A stretch of DNA of 64,000 nt from Blastopirellula marina DSM 3645 (GTDB lineage Bacteria > Planctomycetota > Planctomycetia > Pirellulales > Pirellulaceae). Each line of letters opens with the position of its first letter. Within the stretch, counting starts at the first letter, position 1. Below are positions 45,746 through 55,500 of this stretch, piece by piece. Location of the stretch: the NCBI RefSeq assembly GCF_000153105.1, contig NZ_CH672377.1, positions 606,532 to 670,531 of the forward strand, in the 5' to 3' direction. The translations under genes were made by a program, and so were the position numbers. The notes below the pieces were generated by a model. That model ran no database searches and had not been told where the DNA came from. It saw only the letters and a program-made list of their open reading frames with translations.

Positions 45746-46300
45746 TTATCTGCGGACGTTGTTAGGTTGTTGGGTGGCAAGCTTCGACTCGACGCATTCC
45801 AGTAGAGAGCGCCGCATCACTTTCAGCGATTTGTAGACCGCATGCACCGATCGGTTCCACGCATCGGCGATCGTCGCGGCCGATTGATTTTCGCCGTAGA
45901 ACAATTGAATCAGTTCTCGCTGGCGATCGCTGAGCAAGGTCACGCACTCGTCGAGCGCCTCTTGTCGCGGTTCCAATTCGCTGGCCAAGCCGATCGCAGT
46001 GGCCGAGATCTCCGCCAGCAACACCTCGCTAAAAATATGACGATCGCGGTCGCGCGTGCGCCAATACTTCAGAACCTGATGCCGTGCGATTCCCAGCGCC
46101 CAAGGGGTAAATTCTTCGTCTCGCCGGAAGGTTGCAAAGCTGCGCCAAAGTTCTAGACTCGTTTCCTGAAACACGTCGCCAGCAACCGAGTGGTCATGAA
46201 TCAGCGCACGGATATAGGCCAGCACACGCAATTGGTCGCGTGTGAACAGCCGGAGGAAATCTTCGTAGTCCGAGGACCTGTGGATCCGATCTTCGTTCAT
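45746..46300 (-). CDS. ECF-type RNA polymerase sigma factor
   Basis: A 184-residue ECF sigma factor. Region 2: VAGDVFQETSLELWRSFATF, with FTPWALGIARHQVLKYWRTR; region 4: LLSDRQRELIQLFYGENQSAATIADAWNRSVHAVYKSLKVMR. The ATG at 46300 is preferred over a TTG upstream that would overlap the promoter region. The FecR-LamG gene follows after 14 bases and is surely co-transcribed. The PSD1 and DUF1501 genes are transcribed away from it, with about 257 bases in between, so they are candidates for its regulon. Confidence 0.92.
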   Translation of the reverse strand: MNEDRIHRSSDYEDFLRLFTRDQLRVLAYIRALIHDHSVAGDVFQETSLELWRSFATFRRDEEFTPWALGIARHQVLKYWRTRDRDRHIFSEVLLAEISATAIGLASELEPRQEALDECVTLLSDRQRELIQLFYGENQSAATIADAWNRSVHAVYKSLKVMRRSLLECVESKLATQQPNNVRR

Positions 46301-46557
46301 ATCTGCCGCGTGTGTGGCCAAAAAACCAAGTCATTCAGGCAGTCGTGCAGGCTGCTATTCTAATCTGCCGCTCTTCGGCAGCGACGCCAAGCGGATCGCT
46401 GGCTATTAGGGAATGGCGCGGTCGACCCCAAATTAGTACCCAAAAGGTTGTCGCCGAGCCTGATTTTCTGGTACTAATTCTGAATGCGGTGGGTCAATGC
46501 TTCGTAACGCCGCCGCCCCCTCCATTCTTCCCACCGCAAACCAAGGAATTCGCTATC

Positions 46558-49515
46558 GTGAAACATGCCCGGCGAAATTCGGCTCCTCTCGCCTTGTTGG
46601 TCGTCGCGTTGTTCCTGATCGCGTTGCCCAGTGCGACGCAAGCGGGCGATTTCTTTCCGCAGCAAGTTGCCCCTATCTTGCAGCAAAAATGCCTAAGTTG
46701 TCACAGCGGCGATCAGCCGCAAGGCGATTTCTCGCTGCAATCGGTCGCCCAAGCGTTGGCTGACGGTTACATCGAACCAGGGGACGCGGCGGCCAGTCAT
46801 CTGGTTGAGCTGATCTCGCCGATCGACGGCATCGCCGCTATGCCCAAAAACGCCGATCCGCTCACTCCCGCGGAGCTCGCTGTGATCCGCAAGTGGATTG
46901 ACGACGGCGCGGATTGGCCCGCCGACTTCCAACTGCAAGCGGCTCGCGTTTCTGATTTCGCTTGGTGGTCGTATCAACCTCTTATCTTGCCAGCCGTGCC
47001 ACAATCAGCGGATCCCTGGGCGAAGACCGCGATCGATCAGTTCATTTTAGAAAAGCTCGACGAGCAGGGGCTTCAGCCTTCGCCGGCCGCCGATCGCCGC
47101 ACGTTGATTCGCCGCGTCACCTACGATCTGACCGGATTGCCGCCGACGCCGGAGGAGGTCGCCACATTTAATAATGATTCCGATCCGCTGGCATACGAGA
47201 AGCTAGTCGATCGTCTGTTGGCCTCTGATCAGTACGGAGAACGCTGGGCGCGGCATTGGCTGGATGTCGTCAAGTATGCCGATACGTGCGGATACGACAA
47301 AGACAAACTGCGTCCCAACGCATGGCCCTATCGCGACTATGTCATTCGCGCTTTCAATGACGACAAGCCGTATGCTCGCTTTGTCCAAGAGCAAATCGCC
47401 GGCGACGTCCTGTTCCCCGGCTCGCCGGATGGCGTTTTGGGACTGGGCTTTTTGGCGGCCGGTCCCTGGGATTTTATCGGACATGTCGAAGTATCAGAAG
47501 CCAAGATCGATGGCAAGGTAGCGAGAAACCTCGACCGTGACGACATGGTCTCGAACGCGATCAACAGTTTCTGCAGCGTGACCGTCCAATGTGCTCGTTG
47601 CCACAACCACAAGTTTGATCCGATCACGCAAGAGAACTACTACGGCCTTCAATCAATCTTCGCCGCAGTCGATCGAGCCGACCGCCCTTACGGCGCTGAT
47701 CCCCAGATCGAAAGAGTGAAAAGCCGTCTGGAAGAAAAGCGGGCTGCGCAAAAATCGGAATTGGCGAAACTGCAAAAACAAATCGAAAGCGACGGTGGTC
47801 CGCACTTCGAGAAACTGGGAGAGTCGATCCGCCAGTTGCAAGCCGACGCCAAAGTCAGCAAGGCGCCCGAGTACGGCTATCACAGCGCCATCACCCGAAC
47901 CGCGGCGACAACCAAATGGGTCGAGGTCGATCTCGGTCAGCCCACAAACATCGACAAGATTGTGCTGCGTCCTTGTCACGACGACTACGCCGGCATCGGC
48001 GCTGGATTTGGATTTCCTGTTCGATTTCAGGTTCAGATCGCGGCGAATCCAGACCAATGGACCACCGTCGTCAACCAGACAAAAACGGACTATCCTAATC
48101 CCGGCTTGAATCCGTTGGAGATCCCTGAAATTGCTGCGCCGGTCCGATTCATTCGCTTAACCGCGACTCGGCTGGGGGAACGCAAAAATGACTACATGCT
48201 GGCGCTCGCCGAGATGCAGGCCTTTGACGGCGCCGGCAACAACGTGGCGCTCGGGCGAAAAGTGACTTCGGGTGATTCTATCGAAGCCCCGGTTCGTTGG
48301 TCACGAAACAATCTGACAGACGGAAAATGGGCGCAAGACCACGATCCCAAGCGATCCATTGAATTGGCGAAATTGATCTCCGAACGCGCCGCGATGGCAA
48401 CGCCGGAAAATAACGCTCAGCGTAATCGCTTGCAAGAGTCGCTTGTCGCGATCGAGCGCGAGATCGCCGCGCTCCCTCAGAGTCGCATGGTATATGCCGC
48501 AGCGACCGATTTTCCCACGCAAGGCAATTTTAAACCGACAGCAGCGACGCCGCGGCCGATCTATTTGCTGCATCGGGGTGACGTCCAAACTCCGCGCCAA
48601 GAGGTCTCGCCGGGCCTCCTGCCGCTGGGCGAAAATGCCGATTGGCATTTAGACGCGGCGTTGTCCGAGGGAGAACGTCGTGCTGCGCTGGCCCGCTGGC
48701 TGACCGACCAGCAACACCCGCTGGTCTGGCGTTCGATCGTCAATCGCATCTGGCAGCACCATTTTGGCGAAGGGATTGTCGCGACGCCGAATGACTTTGG
48801 TCGGATGGGCGCCAAGCCGACGCATCCCGAATTGCTCGATTGGTTGGCGTGCGAATTCCGCGACGGCGGACAGTCATTCAAAAAACTGCATCGCCTGATC
48901 GTGACCAGTAACGTCTATCAGCAATCATCGCAACACGATGCGGCACAGGCTGCGATCGACGACGGCAATCAGTATCTGTGGCGAATGAATCGCCGCCGAC
49001 TGGAAGCGGAAGAGATTCGCGATTCAATCCTCTCGGTCAGCGGTTCACTGAATTTCACCATGGGCGGCCCCGGGTTCTATCTCTTCGCCCTGGAAAAGAC
49101 CGCCCACTCGCCGCACTACGAGTATCACAAATTCGATCCCGCCGATCCTGCATCGCATCGACGGAGCATTTATCGCTTCATCGTACGATCGCAGCCCGAT
49201 CCTTGGATGACGACGCTTGACTGCGCCGACTCTTCGCAGAGCACGCCGCGACGCAATGAAACGCTCACTTCGCTTCAGGCCCTCTCGCTGCTGAACAATC
49301 CTTTCAACTTGGTGATGGCGCAGCGGTTCGCCGCTCGACTCGAAAACGAGCAAGCTGATTTGCCGGATCAAATTGATCGAGCGATGTTGCTGACCACGGG
49401 TCGAGCGCCCAGCGATTCGCAGCGTGCTGAAATGGTCGCCTATGCTCAAGATCATCAATTGGTGAACTTCTGCCGCTTGATGTTTAATCTTAGTGAATTC
49501 GTCTTTGTCGACTAA
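46558..49515 (+). CDS. PSD1 protein: cytochrome c-like, DUF1549, F5/8C-like, DUF1553
   Basis: A 985-residue exported planctomycete protein. GTG at 46558 (AAGGA upstream) starts a signal peptide (KHARRNSAPLALLVVALFLIALPSATQAGD). The N-terminus has a PSCyt1 haem motif CLSCH with DGADWP further on. DUF1549 follows (LIRRVTYDLTGLPPTPEEV, ERWARHWLDVVKYADT). The middle has a coiled stretch and a discoidin-like F5/8C segment (TKWVEVDLGQPTNIDKIVL). The C-terminus is DUF1553 (LARWLTDQQHPLVWRSIVNRIWQHHFGEGIV, NVYQQSSQ). These proteins go with DUF1501 partners in planctomycete surface polysaccharide or sulfatase-linked clusters; the substrate is unknown. Confidence 0.92.
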   Translation: MKHARRNSAPLALLVVALFLIALPSATQAGDFFPQQVAPILQQKCLSCHSGDQPQGDFSLQSVAQALADGYIEPGDAAASHLVELISPIDGIAAMPKNADPLTPAELAVIRKWIDDGADWPADFQLQAARVSDFAWWSYQPLILPAVPQSADPWAKTAIDQFILEKLDEQGLQPSPAADRRTLIRRVTYDLTGLPPTPEEVATFNNDSDPLAYEKLVDRLLASDQYGERWARHWLDVVKYADTCGYDKDKLRPNAWPYRDYVIRAFNDDKPYARFVQEQIAGDVLFPGSPDGVLGLGFLAAGPWDFIGHVEVSEAKIDGKVARNLDRDDMVSNAINSFCSVTVQCARCHNHKFDPITQENYYGLQSIFAAVDRADRPYGADPQIERVKSRLEEKRAAQKSELAKLQKQIESDGGPHFEKLGESIRQLQADAKVSKAPEYGYHSAITRTAATTKWVEVDLGQPTNIDKIVLRPCHDDYAGIGAGFGFPVRFQVQIAANPDQWTTVVNQTKTDYPNPGLNPLEIPEIAAPVRFIRLTATRLGERKNDYMLALAEMQAFDGAGNNVALGRKVTSGDSIEAPVRWSRNNLTDGKWAQDHDPKRSIELAKLISERAAMATPENNAQRNRLQESLVAIEREIAALPQSRMVYAAATDFPTQGNFKPTAATPRPIYLLHRGDVQTPRQEVSPGLLPLGENADWHLDAALSEGERRAALARWLTDQQHPLVWRSIVNRIWQHHFGEGIVATPNDFGRMGAKPTHPELLDWLACEFRDGGQSFKKLHRLIVTSNVYQQSSQHDAAQAAIDDGNQYLWRMNRRRLEAEEIRDSILSVSGSLNFTMGGPGFYLFALEKTAHSPHYEYHKFDPADPASHRRSIYRFIVRSQPDPWMTTLDCADSSQSTPRRNETLTSLQALSLLNNPFNLVMAQRFAARLENEQADLPDQIDRAMLLTTGRAPSDSQRAEMVAYAQDHQLVNFCRLMFNLSEFVFVD

Positions 49516-49529
49516 GCGGAAACTCACCC

Positions 49530-50975
49530 ATGATCGATCGCAGAAACTTTCTCGCCCAAGGAGGCGCCGGTCTCGGCAGTCTCGCGTTGGCGATGATGCT
49601 GCATGAGGATTCGCAAGCCCAAACCGGGGGCTCGATTCAAGTGCTGCATCATCCGCCGCGTGCGAAGCGCGTCGTGCAGCTCTTTATGTCAGGCGCCGCA
49701 AGTCATGTCGATTTGTGGGATCACAAACCGATGCTCCAAAAGCACCACGGCGAAAAGTCCGATTTCGGCGAACACGTCGAAGCGTTTCAAAACGGCTTAG
49801 GGCCTTGGATGAAGTCCCCCTTCGCTTTTTCCCCGTATGGCGAGTCGGGAAAAATGCTCAGCGAAGTGGTCGCCCCGTTAGGCGCGTGCGTCGACGACAT
49901 GGCCTTCATTCACAACATGATCGGCAAGACCGGCGTTCACTCTCAAGCGACTTATCTGCAAGCGACCGGCTTCGATCGCCCCGGTTTTCCCGGCATGGGT
50001 TCCTGGATCAGCTATGGCCTGGGTTCGGCCAACGACAATCTGCCGACCTTCGTCGTCTTGCCGGACCATCGGGGCTTCGCGAGCAACGGCCCCAAGAACT
50101 GGGGTTCCGCATTCCTGCCGGCCAGCTCGCAAGGCACGGCGATCTTTCCTCAGCGGGACAATCCGATCGAAGATCTCTCCGCTCGCTCGAACTATGTGAC
50201 CGAGTCTGGCGACAAGGCCGGACTAGAATTGCTCGCACGGCTGAACGAGCAGCACCGCGCCCAGCGCCCTGGAGACTCGCGCCTAGAAGCGCGGATTCGC
50301 TCGTACGAATTAGCCGCCAAAATGCAGCGCAGCGCGCCTGCCGCGCTCGACATTACGGCCGAGCCGCAGCATATCTTGAAGATGTACGGACTCGATCGAC
50401 CAGGGGCTACCTATCCAAGCGAGATCAATCGCGCAGAAGAAGCGGAGTACTTTGGCCGCAAATGTCTGATCGCGCGGCGACTGCTGGAACGAGGAGTCCG
50501 TTTCGTGCAGATCTGGTCAGGCAACGACAATGGTTTTCCACGTCGCAATTGGGATAGCCATGAAGACATCGAGCGCGATCATGGTCCATTGGCGCATGGA
50601 ATGGCGGTCGGCACAGCCGCATTGATTCAAGATTTAAAACAGCGTGGTCTGTTGGAAGACACGATCGTCCTTTGGACGACCGAATTTGGCCGTATGCCAA
50701 GCACGCAGGGAAGCAAAGGACGCGACCACAATCCGTATGTCTTCACCAATTGGCTCTGCGGCGGCGGCATCCGTGGAGGAATCAGCTACGGTCCGTCCGA
50801 TCAATGGGGATATAAACCGCTGGATCGTGATAGCCCGACGCAGGTTTACGACGTCCATGCGACCATTCTTCACTTGCTAGGGATCGACCATCGCCAACTG
50901 ACCGTCCGAAATGAAGGGATCGATCGTCGACTGACCGACGTTCACGGACACGTCCTCGAAAAGCTGCTGGCCTGA
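49530..50975 (+). CDS. DUF1501 exported protein (alkaline phosphatase/sulfatase superfamily)
   Basis: A 481-residue protein with a Tat-like N-terminus, DRRNFLAQGGAGLGSLALAMML. The DUF1501 core shows AKRVVQLFMSGAASHVDLWDHKP at the start, MPSTQGSKGRDHNPYVFTNWLCGGGIRGG in the C-terminal third and DVHATILHLLGIDH near the end. DUF1501 proteins belong to the alkaline phosphatase-like fold. The ATG lies 14 bases after the PSD1 stop, so the two are one operon and probably form one complex or pathway. The catalytic residue cannot be assigned with confidence. Confidence 0.92.
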   Translation: MIDRRNFLAQGGAGLGSLALAMMLHEDSQAQTGGSIQVLHHPPRAKRVVQLFMSGAASHVDLWDHKPMLQKHHGEKSDFGEHVEAFQNGLGPWMKSPFAFSPYGESGKMLSEVVAPLGACVDDMAFIHNMIGKTGVHSQATYLQATGFDRPGFPGMGSWISYGLGSANDNLPTFVVLPDHRGFASNGPKNWGSAFLPASSQGTAIFPQRDNPIEDLSARSNYVTESGDKAGLELLARLNEQHRAQRPGDSRLEARIRSYELAAKMQRSAPAALDITAEPQHILKMYGLDRPGATYPSEINRAEEAEYFGRKCLIARRLLERGVRFVQIWSGNDNGFPRRNWDSHEDIERDHGPLAHGMAVGTAALIQDLKQRGLLEDTIVLWTTEFGRMPSTQGSKGRDHNPYVFTNWLCGGGIRGGISYGPSDQWGYKPLDRDSPTQVYDVHATILHLLGIDHRQLTVRNEGIDRRLTDVHGHVLEKLLA

Positions 50976-51510
50976 TCGACTAGCCGTAATTCGGCGAGGG
51001 TAAAATTCAAGATCGGCTCCTAGTTGGCGCCGGCGTAACGTTTTGTCATCCGACGGTATTCGGATACGAATGTTGCGTCCTCAAAAAAGGCTCCACGTGC
51101 GGAATACGCTTGACGCTCTTCGTCACCTTGCTGCGAGACTTTTCGATACCGGCGATTCTTTCCACATGGTGTCGGTCTCAACGATGCGATCAATGAAATA
51201 GCCGCTCCATCAGCCAACTTTCTGTTTTATTGTGTTGGCGCTGACGCTATTCATGAATGGCGTTAAAGTCAAACTTCTCCCCCCACGATCAGCACAAACC
51301 TCTTCTCATGGCATGAGATATCTCTGTTCTTTGAAGATCGATCTTGAACAATCCAGTCCCGGGGGAGACCGCTGTCGCGCCGTTGATGGAGAAGCGGGTT
51401 CGCGATCTAGGATGCTCACGCAACTATTCCGTCGGAATAGCAATGAAGCTGCGTTAAAATAAGAAATGCATCCCTGAGAAGATCGATTTTTCGCCGATGA
51501 CTTTGTCCCC
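50976..51510. other. intergenic region without supported gene
   Basis: 535 bases with no convincing gene. Short frames on both strands lack family features and starts. A small inverted repeat CTATTCC-GTC-GGAATAG is near 51424-51440. On the minus strand at about 51020-51217 several frames are open or nearly so, which could reflect a decayed gene, but I see no identifiable motif. Confidence 0.35.
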
Positions 51511-52272
51511 ATGCGCACTATGATCACCACCCTTCGCAAAGATCGCTGCATGCGAGTGATCGTGGTGCTTGCCATGTTGCTGATCGGATTTGGCTTGGTC
51601 GTCTACTATCGAAGCTCCCGAAACGAGAGGCCCTTCATCGTTGTTTCTATCGAATCAATCAACCTGGACGGCGAGTCAAGATCCTATCGTCTGACCGTTC
51701 CCGCATCACGTCCTGATGCTCCGCTTCCGATCGTAGTCGCGCTGCATGGAATTGGCGATTCGACCGAGTCGATGGCCCACTATTCGCAACTGGATCGTCT
51801 CGCAGCGCGAGGAGAATGCTATGTCGTCTATCCCGAAGCGTACAAAGCGATGTGGAATGTCGTGGGAATCTCACCTGAAAACTTGGCGCAGAACCGCGAT
51901 CTGCGGTTCATCGATGAATTGCTGGCGCGGCTAAGAAATCAACTCGACATCGATGGCGTCTATTTGATCGGCATGTCGAACGGAGCAACCTTCGCTCAGG
52001 CGCTACTATTCACTCGAACCGATATTGACGCCGTCGTCGCCCATTCCGGATCAAAGCCTAAAGGGCTAGAACCAAGCGACAATGCTTCGCCTATTCTGTT
52101 GATCGTCGGCGCCAACGATCCGGTCATCGACGCGATTCGTCGCGACGCGGCCACATACCGCGCGGCGGGCTATTCCGTCCAACTCATCGAAGCCCCTCAT
52201 CTCGGACATCAATGGTCGACTCCACATAATGCACAGATCGAGCAGTTTCTGCTGCGACGTCGGCAACCGTAG
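51511..52272 (+). CDS. membrane-anchored alpha/beta-hydrolase (PHB depolymerase/LpqC-like)
   Basis: A 253-residue esterase with one N-terminal membrane segment (residues about 14-33, MRVIVVLAMLLIGFGLVVYY) that anchors it or serves as a signal. The body shows the esterase PHB/LpqC pattern: VALHGIGDSTESM, YPEAYKAMWNV, nucleophile elbow GMSNGA with Ser156, VGANDPVIDA with the acid, and HLGHQWS with the catalytic His. In its family it hydrolyses short esters such as those of polyhydroxyalkanoates or feruloyl groups. The start is the ATG at 51511; ATGs at 51523 or 51550 are possible. It stands alone upstream of the large subtilase gene. Confidence 0.85.
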   Translation: MRTMITTLRKDRCMRVIVVLAMLLIGFGLVVYYRSSRNERPFIVVSIESINLDGESRSYRLTVPASRPDAPLPIVVALHGIGDSTESMAHYSQLDRLAARGECYVVYPEAYKAMWNVVGISPENLAQNRDLRFIDELLARLRNQLDIDGVYLIGMSNGATFAQALLFTRTDIDAVVAHSGSKPKGLEPSDNASPILLIVGANDPVIDAIRRDAATYRAAGYSVQLIEAPHLGHQWSTPHNAQIEQFLLRRRQP

Positions 52273-52531
52273 CAATCCGGCGAAGTCGATCTACTCACGC
52301 GAAGCTGAAGTAACGCCGATCGCAAGCATCCAAGCATCACGTCACGCGTGAAACGAGCGTCATTATCGTCACAGGCGGCACAATCGTTTCGGGACTAGCC
52401 GCGAGTTTCATTTCTGGCCCGACCAATCGCTTCTATCGACCTATCTTTTCGCGGCGAGCATCGTCCTTTGGCGACGCGCAATCACGCCTTCCCCCGACGG
52501 TTCCTTCCTGATACGCCCGCGACGATTTCGC

Positions 52532-55500
52532 ATGTCTATCTTCCGCAGATACGCGCTGAACACGATTCGGCCGCGTGTTAAAAAACCGATTACTCCTGAC
52601 GCCTCGTTCGGCCAGATCGAACGTTTGGAAGTGCGTGAATTGTTCGCCGGCGATACGGCGAACTTTCTTTCGCCGATTTGGTTTGAGCAACTATCGACTT
52701 CCGCGCATTCGCAAATTGACGCCGGCAACGCGACCTTCGCTGAATCAACCACGCAGGTCGTCTGGGAAAACACGACGCTGGACGTCTACAACGACGAGTG
52801 GATCATTCAGTTGGACGCTTCGCTGGCCGCGTCGATCACATCACTGACCGACGTTGCGGCGCTGCTGGACGGCGGTACGCTGCAATTTGAGATCATCGGC
52901 GGCCTCGGTCTAAGCGGCCAATTGCTCATTCGCACCTATGACGCCGAGATCAACGCCGTCACTGACTGGCTCGCCGGACAATCGATCGTCACCACTTTTG
53001 AGCCGAACGCGCTGCTGCCGGCTCATCTGGCGACTAGCGATCCCCAAGGCGATTCGCTCTGGGGTCTCGACAATCAGGGGCAAACCGGCGGCACGGTCGA
53101 CGCCGACATCGACGCACCGGAAGCTTGGGAAATCACGACCGGAAATCCGAACATAGTGGTCGCTGTGATCGACACCGGCGTTGACTACACGCATCCTGAT
53201 CTGATTCACAGCATGTGGGTCAACCCCGGCGAAATCGCGGGAGACGGAATCGACAACGACGGCAACGGTTTTGTCGACGACGTCTATGGCTACGACTTTC
53301 TGAACAACGACGGCGATCCGATGGATGACAACATGCACGGCACGCATGTCGCCGGAACCATCGCCGCCGAGGGTGACAATGCGACCGGCGTTGTCGGCGT
53401 CGCGTCGTCGGCGTCGATCATGGCGCTTAAGTTCCTCAGTGCGTCCGGTTCCGGCAGTACGGCCGATGCGGTACGCGCTTTGAACTACGCTACCATGATG
53501 AAAAAGCTGTACGGCGTGAACGTCGTCGCCACCAACAACAGTTGGGGAGGAGGCGAATACAGTTCGGCCCTGTACAACGCGATCAAAGCGAGCGGTGACG
53601 AAGATATTTTGTTTGTCGCCGCTGCCGGCAACAACGGGACTAACAACGACGTCAACCCGCAATACCCAGCTAGTTACGGACTCGACAACGTCATCTCGGT
53701 CGCAGCGACCGACCATAATGACCAACTCGCAGGCTTCAGCAACTATGGCGCGTCCAGTGTCGATATCGCCGCCCCCGGCGTCGGAATCGTCAGTACGATC
53801 ACGCGCGGTCGTTACCTATCGCTCAGCGGCACCAGCATGGCGGCGCCGCACGTCTCTGGCGTGATCGCGTTGGCTTACTCGATCAATCCTTCGGCGACGA
53901 TGGAGCAGATCAAAGCGGCCCTGTTGGGCGGCGCTGACGACATTGCTGGACTGCACGGGAAAGTATCGACCGGCGGGCGATTGAATGCGCTCGGCACGCT
54001 GCATCAGCTCAACTTCAGCGTCACCGACGCATCGATCGAAGCAGGCGCCGTCGTCGAATCACCGCTGACCAACTTCACCATCGAATTTAGCGGCAATTTT
54101 GATCCATCGACCGTCGCCGCGTCCGACTTTCTGGTCAACGGCCAGGCCGCCGACAGCTTGACGGTCGTCAACGGCAATCAGGTTACGTTCCACTATTCGC
54201 AGTCGCCGATCGTCGCGCAAGGCGCTCAGCGGATGGAGCTGTTGGCCGGCTCGGTCGAACGAAACGGCGATGGTTTGGCTCTGACCGGCTTTGTCCGTGA
54301 GTTTTTCTACGACGCCGCAAGATTGACCATCACCCAGACGAGCATCGCCAACGGCGCAGCGCTGGATGATCTTCCGAAATACCTGGACCTCATCTTCAGC
54401 GAAGCGATCGACCCAGCCACGTTAACCGCCGCCGATCTGCAACTTTCGAGCGGCGGAGTCATCGCAGTGGAGATGATTGGCGATCGCACCGCGCGGTTTT
54501 GGCTGCAGTTGCCATACGACAACGGCGAGATTACCTATCAACTGGCCGACGGCGCCGTCGCGGACTTGCATGGCAACGTGGGAGCAGGAATCACCGGGCA
54601 TTTTTCGATCGATCTGGTCGACATCGCGATCTACGAAACAACGGGGCCGATCCCACTTCCCACCTATGGTTCGATCGATATCCCGCTACAGATTTCCGAC
54701 GACTTGAAGGTCGCGGACGCCGATATTTGGCTCGACATCGATCACACTTGGGACTCTGACCTGACCGTGGTGTTGATCGCTCCCAATGGAACGCAGATCA
54801 AACTGTTTTCGGCGATCGGCGGATCGGGAGACGGTTTCCATGGAACCATCCTCGACGATGACGCTGAGATGCTGATCGGCGACGCCGCGGCGCCCTTTTC
54901 GGGGCGTTTTCGTCCGAGTGGAGATCTGTCGCTGCTGGAAGGAATGTCGACGGCCGGAACCTGGACGCTACGCGTCAGCGATTCGTTCGCCTCCGACGTC
55001 GGCACGCTCCAATCTTTCGGTATTCACTTTTCAGTCGCATCGTCACTGGAAATCGATCCGCTTGACGACATCACGATTCATCACGTCCAAGACTCGCTTG
55101 AGGTCGATGTCAACGCGAGTCCCGGCGCGACCATTTCGGCCAAGGTCTTGGGGGATGTGCCTGCGAACGTCCACTGGAACGCCGAGACAGGCCGTTTGAC
55201 CATTGATCCGCCCAGGGGCTATGTCGGTAATTTTACGGTGCGCGTCAGCGCCGCCCGCGGCGGCGAAACGACCTGGGAAGAGTTCGTCGTTTCGGTCACA
55301 AACGATGCGGTTCAGCTCGGCGTGATCGCCGATCAAACGCTAAGTCACGATGGCCAGTTGGAACTTCCCCTGACGGTCGAAAACCGCGACGGCGACTTGC
55401 TGACGTATATCGCCACCGCGACCGACGCGGCCGGGCGCCTAGTCGAAGTCGCGATCAGCGATGGCGTTTTTCGCTTTGATGCAACCAGTGCGGCGGCCGG

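Noticed and set aside
51020-51217. Possible decayed gene on the minus strand downstream of DUF1501
   Set aside because: Several frames are partly open but none shows a motif that can be tied to a family; a translated search would be needed.
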